From Neoarius graeffei (lineage: Eukaryota; Chordata; Actinopteri; Siluriformes; Ariidae), in the NCBI RefSeq assembly GCF_027579695.1, contig NC_083592.1:38045714-38109713 (forward strand): a DNA stretch of 64,000 nt. The letters are read 5' to 3'. The notes below the pieces were generated by a model that worked only from the letters and a program-made list of their open reading frames with translations, did not search any database and was not told the origin of the DNA. A program made the position numbers and the translations under genes. This document shows, in pieces, positions 54,944-64,000 of the stretch; position 1 is the stretch's first letter, and each line of letters begins with the position of its first letter.

Positions 54944-55798
54944 TCACAAGTCTTCATGATAGAATTGGTAGAGTTCAATTAATTTTTTTTTCTTGGCATG
55001 GACTCTACTTATAAGCACGGTCCATATATTTTCAACAGGATTGAAGTCAGGACTTGTTTTAAGCTTAATGTTAGCCTGCTTTATCCTCCACAACCAGCTT
55101 TGATGCATGTTTGGGTTCATTGTCCTGTTGTACAGTAAGTCCCAAGTCATGTTCAAGTTTCTGATGGTTTATGCTGAAGAATTCTGAGGTAGTCCTCCTT
55201 CATTATTCCATCCACTTTGTGCAATGAACCAGTCCCACTGACAGCAAAACAGCCCCAGAGCATGATGATCCTACCGCCACCACCAGCTGGTACAGTGTCA
55301 ATCTGTGCATGGTGGTCATTGTGGCCAAACAACTCAATCTTTGTCTCATCTGACCATTCAGCTATCCTCCAGAAGGCTTTTTTCTTTGTCTGTGTGGTCA
55401 GCTTCAAACTTTAGTTAAGCTTGACGTTGTCAATTTTGGAGTGGGGGGGGGATATTTCTTGGATAGCAGCCTCTTAGTCCATGGTGATGTAAAACACACT
55501 GAGCTGTAGACAGTGATCCATCAGCTTCCAGTTCATGGCAGGGCTGTGCCATGGTGGCTCCCAGGTTGTTCCTGACCATCCAAACCAATTTCATTTCAGC
55601 TGAGGGTGACAGTTTGGGTTTTCTTGAAGCAAAGTGGCTTGGCAAAGTGACTACACCTCACAGTAACTTGCATACAATTGTTTGAACTGATCTTGGAATT
55701 TGCAGTTGTTTAGAAATGGCTCCAAGAGACATTCCGGAGTTGTGTACATCTGCAATCCTCTTTCTCAGATCTGCACTGAGCTCCTTGGACTTTCCCAT
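54944..55798 (-). pseudogene. Tc1-like transposase, heavily broken
   Basis: Starts MGKSKELSADLRKRIADVHN at 55798, with HTH GAISKQLQIPRSVQTIV and a stop soon after. Later pieces: [15 protein letters not shown] (D1) and SPDFNPVENIW (E). The D2 box is destroyed by frameshift (NRTMNPNMHQ). Inactive. Confidence 0.85.
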
Positions 55799-56163
55799 TT
55801 TATTGTGTGTTGGTCAATCCAATGAGTGCTGTAAACAAACCCTTTTTATGAAAGCACAGAGAAACTACCAGCTGTAGTCAATCATAATCACTAACAGGAA
55901 GTTAAGAGACCTCTGCCTTGGCAGGATAAAAGACATTTTGAAAGTTTCAGCACGTCTGAATTAATAATCTAAGTCAGCATATGTAAATTTTTGACCCTGT
56001 ATGTATAATTTTGACCCTGTGTTGATTTCAGAAATCCTAAAGAAAATTAAAACTTGTGCAGCAAATTCTAGTGGGTTTATTTTTTTAAATTAAAGATGTA
56101 TGCTGTACATTCTGCCACAGAAAAAGAACAGTTCAAAGAAATTACTGAAAGCCCAAATATTCC

Positions 56164-56611
56164 CTGGTGAAAAATAAATGTGCTAAGTGTACTAAAATTT
56201 AGCATACTTTTGTGTACTTGAAGCCACACTAATCATCAATATACTTCAAGTGTGTTTATGATTAGTTAACTTGAGGCATGCTATTTTGGAACAACTAATT
56301 TTGTACGAAATATATTTTAATTGTAATTAAATTGTAGAAAAGTGCAACTTGAAGTGTATTTAGTGTACTTTTATGTGCTAAATTACACATAACTTTCACT
56401 TAAAGTATATTTTAGTATAATATATTTCTATAAAGTGTAATATAGTATAATTATTTTAAAGTGTGTTAAAAGTGTTAGCGTGAAAGTGTGGTGTTAGTAT
56501 ACTTTTTATATATTTACAAAAAGTACAATTTTTGTAAGTACATTTTCAATATACTATTGAAAATATGAATATACTTTAAATACAATAAAGTACATTTATT
56601 TTTCACCAGGG
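56164..56611. mobile_element. 448-bp MITE in the Tc1 right TIR
   Basis: Ends CCCTGGTGAAAAATAAATGT / ACATTTATTTTTCACCAGGG. The left Tc1 TIR supplies the uninterrupted version. The interior is near-palindromic with many AAGTGTACT/AGTATACTT blocks. Flanking TT is the only duplication seen, so the class is open. Confidence 0.8.
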
Positions 56612-56677
56612 TTCCCATGACATTCATATCCAAGATGACATTCATGTCACTGTATGTAAACTTCTGACCACAACTGT

Positions 56678-56795
56678 ATGTAACACTAAGGAGCACTTAT
56701 TACAGATTTGGGCTTTACTTTGAAATTTTCTGTGTTTATGCGTCCACAGTTTGCTATTAAATATTAGATGCAATTGTGTGCATTTCATTGCTGAG

Positions 56796-56874
<79 letters not shown>
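56678..56874 (+). repeat. duplicated flank with (ATCT)n, right copy
   Basis: Near-identical to 54434-54618, with a longer (TCTA)n run at 56798-56874. Confidence 0.9.
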
Positions 56875-57011
56875 AATTAGGGAAATGAACATGCAAGTAC
56901 TAACACATATTAAACATTATGACAGAGTTAGATCTGGCAAAGTCCTTCTCTACAATTCACCAGTTTTAAAATAAAATCAAAATTGGCATGGCCCTTAGTC
57001 TTACCAACATA

Positions 57012-57454
57012 CAGTACTGTGCAAAAGTCTTAGCACCTATATTTTTCCATCCAAACTTTGTTATAGATTTCTATTTTATGACTTCTACATTATCGAGTCA
57101 GTACAAAAACATTTTAGAGTCCAAACGTTCGTTTTCCAGCACAAAATTGAATGTTACAGGAAAAAAAATGTTTGTTTCAGAGCAGCATAGAGAGCACTTT
57201 TCAGATTAAAAAAGAAAACATAATGAAGGCTACTGGGTTTTGGTGCAAAATGAAGAAGCGAGTGTGACAGTCAAAGTGTCCAGAAGAACTGTGGCTGGTT
57301 AAGATGCTCAGTAAAACCTACAGCTCCTGACATTTCCTTATAAAACTGCACTCATTGTACCTGAGACGACTATTTTTTTTTTCAAGCAAATGGTTGTCTC
57401 ACACCAAATATTGACTTTGTTTCGTTTATTATGGCTTACTGCTGTTTACAGTTG

Positions 57455-57487
<33 letters not shown>

Positions 57488-57627
57488 TATTTGTTTGTTT
57501 ATTTATTTATTTATTTTATTTTATTTTATTTTATTTAAATGTTGAAACATTTCATTTCATTATTTTTTAAGCCATTTTTGGTCCACAGCATTTATTTACA
57601 TGTGCCTAAGACTTTTGCACAGGACTA
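57012..57627. mobile_element. Tc1-type non-autonomous element, 'GCAAAAGTCTTAGCAC' family
   Basis: Left CAGTACTGTGCAAAAGTCTT, right AAGACTTTTGCACAGGACTA, TA at 57010-57011 and 57628-57629. It contains (ATT)n and (TTTA)n at 57456-57536. Related relics are at 11970 and 14130. Confidence 0.82.
57456..57536. repeat. (ATT)n/(TTTA)n microsatellite
   Basis: Compound simple repeat inside the element at 57012. Confidence 0.92.
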
Positions 57628-57639
57628 TACTCTATGTGG

Positions 57640-59075
57640 AGAAAAAAAAAAGTTTTGGATATGTTCATTTTAATTTTATAATTAATCTTACAGACATTCT
57701 CCACACTACTTTTGCACTTTCTCTCCATTATTGTTCAGTCTACACAAGCCCACAAACACAGGAAATTGATAAGCGAAACTTAACAGACTGAACCAACCAA
57801 AAACAGGGTCTTTGAGCGTATCTATATTTATCTTTCTTTCAAAGACCATAAATGTAACACTGGAAGTACTGGTTTTAAAGAGAAAAACTGTTGCTCTTTG
57901 TTTTTATTAAAGTAGCTCTTAAGCAAATCTCTCCACATTTTACAAAACTGACCTTTTTTTTTTTTTTACCCCTCCTACTTTCACCTTTGTGTGCATTTGA
58001 CTGAAGACTTTTCGAAGAGGACATTTTTCACCAGGAGAGGAGACAAGAGGCATGCATGGGGTGTTCTTTTCTCTTTTTGTGTTTTTTTCTTTCTCTCTTC
58101 CACCATCTCCCTTTTTCTGCTTTCGCTCCCTCCCTCAGTCAGTGGTTTACTTTAGCTCCTGAAGTAATAGGCTTGGAGGTTCGGGCCCCTGCTTAGATGC
58201 CCACAACTCACCAGGACCTAAGGGGCTGATGAAGTCCAATCTGACAGCTGCATAAATCATGGCCCAATGGTGCTAATAGATGGTGGTATTAAAATCCAAC
58301 AATTCTACGCAACCCCAGCCAGACCACCCAGGCAGCCCTTTACAGGAATAGGAACATCCAGTCATCCAGTAACATTGCTAAAACTGTACGGCCATGAAAG
58401 ACACCTACACCCCTCCTTTCTCCCTATATCATTTGTAGCTGCTTAGTTAGAAAGCTCTCTTAGCAACACAGGAAAGGCCCATTTGGCATCCACACTAAAG
58501 TGATTCATATTTGGCATTTCTATAAAGGTTTTTTGGGACCCTGTCTCACTTTTTTGGGGGTTCAATGTGAAGATTAACTTCTCGCTCTTTTTCTCTGCTA
58601 CTTTGGAAAAAAAATGCTATAAACATTTCAAGGCTAATTGCTAGCAAAGTTGCTTGCTCACCTTAGAACTGTAAGCCCTTGTAAGCCAGGGTAAAGTGAA
58701 GTCTGTCTTGTGGTATGAAGGTTAAATATTTAAAGAGTTCTTCACATTTTGCCAAAATAAGCCATGTTAAGTTAGCCCCATGAGACTATTTTTATTACTA
58801 GCCATGCTTCAATCACTTCCTCTTCATTTTAGGGGAAAAATGAGGCTTATGGTGCTGATCACATCATGCACCATTCTTTTTTTTTTTAACCACAGTATTG
58901 TTTTTATAATGTCCGTCTTGACTTCCCTCTAGCCATGAAAGTGCATATCAGCTACGTCACATGAGTATACACTTGCAGCACTAGGAGGGAGGTGTATCAT
59001 GGAGAGCCATCAAGCCGTAGGCCAGGCTGGATGAGCTTATGTGATCATGCGTCGTCTGTCATCTATCCGTCCACA
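57640..59075. other. no gene; repeat-free block
   Basis: 58130-58520 is more GC-rich and of higher complexity than its surroundings, with no repeat or frame; a possible conserved non-coding element (see findings). Confidence 0.4.
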
Positions 59076-59079
59076 ATTT

Positions 59080-59710
59080 ACAAAAATCGCTACTCCTCCT
59101 ACAGGATTGATCGGATTTTGATCAAACTTGCATACAATGTTCCATAGGTAGGTGTGCATAAAAGTTGTCAAAATGGTGCTGCCACTTTTCATATTTTGAT
59201 TTTATGGGCATCTGAAATTAAACGCTACTCTTTGTAAACTGCTGGGAAGTTTTCACTGAAACTCACCCAAAAGACTCTAAAGACATATTCAAACAAGAAT
59301 TGTTCACCAGGTGGTGCCACTTACCATGGATGAGGCTACAGAGGGGTCACGTGCAATTTCATGGAAATCACTACTCCTCTTACAGGAGTGATCAGATTTT
59401 GATTAAACTCGTATGGAATGTTCCCCAGGTTGGTATGAATAAAAGTTGTCAAGACAGTGGCGCCATCTGTCATATTTAACATTTTATGGGCCTTTGAAAA
59501 TTTTGACTCGTCACACCAAACACTACTGTTCGTAAACTGCTAGGATGTTTTCACAAAGTCACCCAGTAGACTCTAAAGACATATTCAAACAAAAATTTGT
59601 TCACCAAGTGGTGCCGCCTGCCATGGATACAGCTACACAGGGGTCAAATGCAATTTCACAAAAATTGCTGCTCCTCCCACAGGACTGATTGGATTTCAAA
59701 CTCGCACAAA
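59080..59710 (+). repeat. ~290-bp tandem repeat, two and a half units
   Basis: Blocks TCGCTACTCCTCCTACAGGA, ATAAAAGTTGTCAA and CTCTAAAGACATATTCAAAC recur at about 59087/59369/59664, 59158/59449 and 59275/59573. Non-coding. Confidence 0.85.
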
Positions 59711-60029
59711 ACACCAGTGGCTGGTATGAGCTACAGCCTCATTGAGACTATTTTATTTAGTTGTAAATCCATTTGCTCCAGATTGCACACTGTAAAAATA
59801 AATTCCTGTACATAAAGTACTGTTCTATTTTGGTGCTGTTAAACACTGTGCATCATGGGGAAAAAATTTAGTGGTGAGAATGCTTACTACTCGGAAAAGT
59901 AGCACATCCTGGGGTGTTTTGCTGTATGTATGTCATCAGTGTCATTTCATTTCAGTCAGACATGGTTAAAGAGTGAAGACTCTCCTTGCACATTCAGTGT
60001 GCTCCAAAACTAAGTTAGTTGTTGAAATT

Positions 60030-60386
60030 CATCTCATCTCATTATCTCTAGCCGCTTTATCCTGTTCTACAGGATCGCAGGCAAACTGGAGCCTATCCCA
60101 GCTGACTACGGGCGAAAGGCGGGGTACACCCTGGACAAGTCACCAGGTCATCACAGGGCTGACACAGACAACCATTCACACCTACGGTCAATTTAGAGTC
60201 ACCAGTTAACCTAACCTCCATGTCTTTGGACTGTGGGGGAAACTGGAGCACCCGGAGGAAACCCACGCGGACACGGGGAGAACATGCAAACTCTGCACAG
60301 AAAGGCCCTCATTGGCCACGGGGCTTGAACTTGGACCTTCTTGCTGTGAGGCGACAGCGCTAACCACTACACCACCATGCCGCCCC
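60030..60386 (-). mobile_element. SINE (main family), copy 14
   Basis: AAATT at both sides. It shares private changes (CTCATTGGCCACGGGGCTTG, ACCACCATGCCG) with copy 15, next to it. Confidence 0.92.
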
Positions 60387-60420
60387 AAATTATCTAATCA
60401 TCTTCTTTAACTCACACACA

Positions 60421-60773
60421 TCACATCACATTATCTCTAGCCGCTTTATCCTTCTACAGGGTCGCAGGCAAGCTGGAGCCTATCCCAGCTGACTACGGGC
60501 GAAAGGCGGGGTACACCCTGGACAAGTCACCAGGTCATCACAGGGCTGACACAGACAACCATTCACACCTACGGTCAATTTAGAGTCACCAGTTAACCTA
60601 ACCTGCATGTCTTTGGACTGTGGGGGAAACTGGAGCACCCGGAGGAAACCCACGCGGACACGGGGAGAACATGCAAACTCTGCACAGAAAGGCCCTCATT
60701 GGCCACGGGGCTTGAACTTGGACCTTCTTGCTGTGAGGCGACAGCGCTAACCACTACACCACCATGCCGCCCC
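60421..60773 (-). mobile_element. SINE (main family), copy 15 (tandem duplicate of 14)
   Basis: Followed by the same 27 bp as copy 14 (AAATTATCTAATCATC ... TTTAACTC at 60387-60413 and 60774-60800), spacing 387 bp. This indicates local duplication rather than a new insertion. Confidence 0.92.
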
Positions 60774-61114
60774 AAATTATCTAATCATCTTCTTTAACTC
60801 TTCTATAATAATTTTGGGTCATTCACCTTCATTAACTGTTGATGTTAAGTAATATTTTACCAAGTTAGCTAGGTAAAGCTGAGGAGTTGGTAAAGCACAA
60901 GGCCAATAACACTATTCCAGATTATACTGATGGTTTACTGTGTAGAATTGGCAAAAGTTAACAAGTGCTAACAAAAAAACTAATAATAAAATACACTCTC
61001 CATATCCATATCCACGCACTGCTTATTTACAAGAACCTGAATTTGCATTCATTTTGCTTGACTGTTAATTGTGAATTTTCTACCATGAATAAACCCTTGA
61101 TGGAATACCAGTGG

Positions 61115-61480
61115 GGCGGCACGGTGGTGTAGTAGTTAGCACTGTCACCTCACAGCAAGAAGGTCCTGGGTTCAAGCCCAGTGGCCGGCAGGGGCCTTTC
61201 TGTGTAGATTTTGCATGTTCTCCCCGTGTCTGCATGGGTTTCCTCCAGGTGCTCCGGTTTCCCTCACAGTCCAAAGACATGCTGGTTAGGTTAATTGGTG
61301 GCTCTAAATTGACCGTAGGTGTGAATGTGAGTGTGAATGGTTGTTTGTCTCTGTGTCAGCCCTTCAATGACCTGGTGACTTGTCCAGGGTGTACCCTGCC
61401 TCTCACCCATAGTCAGCTGGGATAGGCTCCAGCTTGCCTGCGACCCTGTAGAACAGGATAAGCAGCTACAGATAACGAGT
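61115..61480 (+). mobile_element. SINE (main family), copy 16 (diverged)
   Basis: GGGCGGCACGGTGGTGTAGT head and the full body; several substitutions and a tail without the ATGAG repeats. Confidence 0.88.
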
Positions 61481-61623
61481 GCATTACAAGGCACTATGCA
61501 AACATACATACACACCCTCACTCACACCTAGGACAATTAAGAATAGCCAATCTGCCTACCCAGGAGAAAACCAGAGAACCCTGAGGATACCTACAGTATG
61601 TGAACATGGGGAGAAATAAGATC

Positions 61624-61996
61624 CATCCATCCATTATCTGTAGCCGTTTATCTTGTTCAGGGTTGCAGGCAAGATAGAGCCTATCCCAGCTGACTATAGA
61701 CAAGAGGCAGGGTACACCCAGGACAAGTTGCCAGGTCATCGCAGGGCTGACACATAGAGACAAACAACCATTCACACTGACATTCACACCTACGGTCAAT
61801 TTAGAGCCACAGATTAGCCTAACCTGCATGTCTTTGGACTATGGGGAAACTGGAGCACCTGGAGGAAACCCATGCAGACACGGGGAGAACATGCAAACTC
61901 CACACAGAAAGGCCTTCATCGGCCGCTAGGCTCGAACCCAGAACCTTCTTGCTGTAAGGCTACAGTGCTAACCACTACACCACCTTGCCACCCCAT
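61624..61996 (-). mobile_element. SINE (main family), copy 17 (diverged)
   Basis: Tail CCATCCATTATCTGTAGCC at the left, head ACCACTACACCACCTTGCC at the right. The oldest-looking copy. Confidence 0.86.
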
Positions 61997-61999
61997 AAA

Positions 62000-62690
62000 A
62001 ATACAGTACAAGTTAAAATACAACAATACAAGCTGGAAGTGAGGGGGAAGTACGTAATAAGAACTGTGCAATAAATAAATGCCTAAAAAATAGTGCCTAA
62101 TAGAACAACAATAGAAATACTGTAAGTTACATAATGGGAATAGAAAAAGCAAAAATCAGTGCCTCAATGGTTCGCATTCTAACAGTAGAAATAAGGTAAG
62201 TTATGTAAGAAACTAACCTAATGGCAAAAGTAAATATTGCGCATATGTTAGGGAAAAATACTGCACGTGGTGTTATGAAAAACATTATTGCACATGACCA
62301 CTCAGAATATTGCACGATATAGGTATCATTGCCTTGATTGATCAGCTGTCCATCCTGCAGAAGGGGGAGGAGTTATACAGTTTGATGGCCACTAGTAGGA
62401 AAGATCTGCTGTAGCGTTCTGTGGTGCTCCTTGATGGCTTCAGTCTCCCACTGAAGGTGCTCTGATGTGACACCACTGTGTCATGCAGGGGGTGGGAGGA
62501 ATTGTCCATAATACTGAGAAGGTTCCTCAGCATCCTCCTCTCTGACACCTCCACCAATGACTCCAGTTCCACTTCCAGGACAGACCCAGCTTTCCTGATG
62601 AGCTTGCTAAGTCTGTTGGCACCAACTTTTACTTCCGGTGCCGTCCCGGGCGGCAGCCTGCCAGAGTCGCTCTTCAAAATATATATACGT
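62000..62690 (-). mobile_element. LINE 3' end (jockey/Rex-like)
   Basis: The C-terminal coding part at 62342-62677 is followed on the minus strand by an AT-rich 3' UTR towards 62000 with TTGCAC/GTGCAATA blocks. 5'-truncated. Confidence 0.65.
62342..62677 (-). pseudogene. LINE ORF2 C-terminal fragment
   Basis: 111 codons containing NRLSKLIRKAGSVLEVELES, VSERRMLRNLLSIMDN and SHPLHDTV, a pattern common at the C-terminus of fish jockey/Rex-type LINE proteins (family knowledge). It has no RT boxes because the 5' part is missing. Confidence 0.7.
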
Positions 62691-64000
62691 AAGGCTGTTC
62701 CTGTCTAGTTTTATCCATCAGTTATCTAGTTTTATTCACATCCAAGGAGATGACTACCCCATCCTGGCCGCATGCAAACACACACACACATACATACATA
62801 CATACACACACACAGCCTCACATAAACTCAACCACACACTGATATCTGCCTTGCAGGCAATTTGGTCTATGTTTTCTTTTTCACAGGATGCAACATCATT
62901 GTAAAACAGCTTTCATTTAGACATTTTACAGCATGTGGGATCTGGATGGAGTACAAATGATTAACAAAACCTTAAATTACGAAGCCCTCCGACACAGCGG
63001 AACTTGTTCTGGATAACTCATGGATGGGATCCAGAGCAAAACCGTAAATGAAACGTTAGACACCGGGGCTGAAAGAAATGCACTCCTCATAGACCATAGA
63101 CTTGGCAAATGGCATGACTAATTGGTATGTTACACCTCACGAGAGACTTTATTTATTTCTTTGTGCTTTTGATTTCGCATCCAGAATGATGCTAGTTACA
63201 TAGTGTTTCTGCTGGCGGGAATGCAAACGCATGTCAAAGCCTGTTGCGTCTCAGAGGTTGTGTTCTTTTCAGATGAGAGCCTGCTTGCGTGCAGAGTTTC
63301 TTCGAGACGACTCACTGCTTCAGCCTCAATTACGGTGACATGTTTTCACCCCTGGACTTCATCAATGCAGCTCTTGTGTTCACATTTCAGGGGAAAAAAT
63401 GACTACCAAATTGGAGGTAATGACCAGGCCCCTGTGTCTTTGCTGTAGCAACCTCGGTCTCATAGAATACTAAAAGCATAGCCTGTGTGTGTGATTCAGG
63501 GTTTATAAAGATCCTGAGGTCATATGCCATTAAATTCTGTTCATGATGAACAACTGTCATATAATTCTTCCCAATACAGATGAATGTTTATGGCAACTAC
63601 AAAGACCACACAAAGTTAGACCTTGCATTTAAAACTGAATATTGTAGTTCATCTTTTAAATAAGGGCTTCATATATATCACAGAAATTTCTTGGGGGGTG
63701 CTAAGGCTATCTTAGGGGGAGCTACAGCACCCCCAGGTCCTTCCCTAGCGCTGCCCATGTATGGCAATGAAGCAATGAGCCAGGCGAGGTGTTTTGAGTG
63801 CCATTTGCACTCCAACTGGGGCAGGATGTCAATGGAGGACAACATTCTGCCCCCTTTATGCATGAATGCTCAAAACACTTTTATTTATCAGTAACAGAAA
63901 GTTAGTGTTATATATGGAATATAAATAAAGTCTATTGTTATTAATATTGTTGTTGCTGTTTGAGCATTGAGGCGTGACAGCTGTTATGATCAATCTGCCA
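62691..64000. other. nothing recognised to window end
   Basis: (CA)/(CATA)n at 62776-62815. A short inverted repeat GGGGGTGCTA / TAGCACCCCC-like near 63695-63735. No exon seen. Confidence 0.5.

Larger units (their letters stand above)
54622..56676 (-). mobile_element. Tc1-like element 'CAGTTGTGGTCAGAAG' family, with nested MITE
   Basis: Ends CAGTTGTGGTCAGAAGTTTA / TAAACTTCTGACCACAACTG, TA on both sides. The right TIR is split by the 56164-56611 element; without it the Tc1 is about 1.6 kb. Confidence 0.93.

Noticed and set aside
7861..61996. Recurrent open frames reading [14 protein letters not shown] or [16 protein letters not shown]
   Set aside because: They are the same SINE read in different frames; no start, splice or selection evidence for a protein.
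63670..63760. GGGGGTGCTA-type inverted repeat as a terminator or hAT end
   Set aside because: Arms are short and G/C-run based; no target duplication.

Overview
The window is vertebrate nuclear DNA, almost certainly from a ray-finned (teleost) fish. It holds the 3' two thirds of a spliced cytosolic threonyl-tRNA synthetase gene (tars1, + strand, 12 coding exons from 4721 to 27328). This gene sits in a dense, multiply nested population of transposons typical of fish: Tc1/mariner DD34E elements, a tRNA-headed SINE in at least 17 copies, hAT, Kolobok-type and PIF/Harbinger-type DNA elements, and LINE fragments. The order or species cannot be fixed from the sequence alone. No bacterial, viral or CRISPR feature is present. 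Layout: 1-4700 is repeat-filled and probably an upstream tars1 intron; it has a TTAA-flanked foldback element (705-1318) and a ~170-bp tandem array split by a 1.1-kb insertion (2436-4340). From 4721 to 27328 the exons join in frame to encode the last 470 residues, from the end of the editing domain through the catalytic core to the anticodon-binding domain. The introns hold a THAP-domain element with TTAA target duplication (4905-6652), a hAT relic with a SINE inside it (7416-8333), a 1.1-kb TIR element (9537-10623), a SINE split by another transposon (12070-13115), a full-length but broken Tc1 element (15527-17217), intronic duplications around 19.6-21.2 kb, and a three-element nest (23771-25181). 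The 3' UTR follows, with a good poly(A) signal at 27902. From 27.9 kb to the end there is no recognisable host gene apart from a possible two-exon 87-residue reading frame at 33539-34112. The rest is mobile DNA: an element with hairpin ends (29384-30172) whose core has an inverted copy at 26220-26690 on the other side of the last tars1 exon, a 37-bp minisatellite, four more full-length Tc1-like elements (31914, 39238, 42251, 54622), a LINE carrying both a SINE and a further Tc1 element with IR/DR-type ends (34263-37716), a 1.4-kb element with repeated TATCGACAC motifs (37794-39166), a complex 'TTAGCT' array (46959-48060), MITEs, and a tandemly duplicated SINE (60030-60800). How it works together: one housekeeping enzyme gene is the only clearly functional unit. 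Every transposase examined in detail has a frameshift, a stop or a lost catalytic residue, so the mobile fraction looks like a fossil record. Many insertions keep exact target-site duplications, and several have an empty-site paralogue inside the window, so the order of events can be worked out. The best candidates for something new are the non-autonomous DNA elements with unusual internal architecture (2873-3980, 24060-24665, 29384-30172, 37794-39166) and the THAP/TTAA element.
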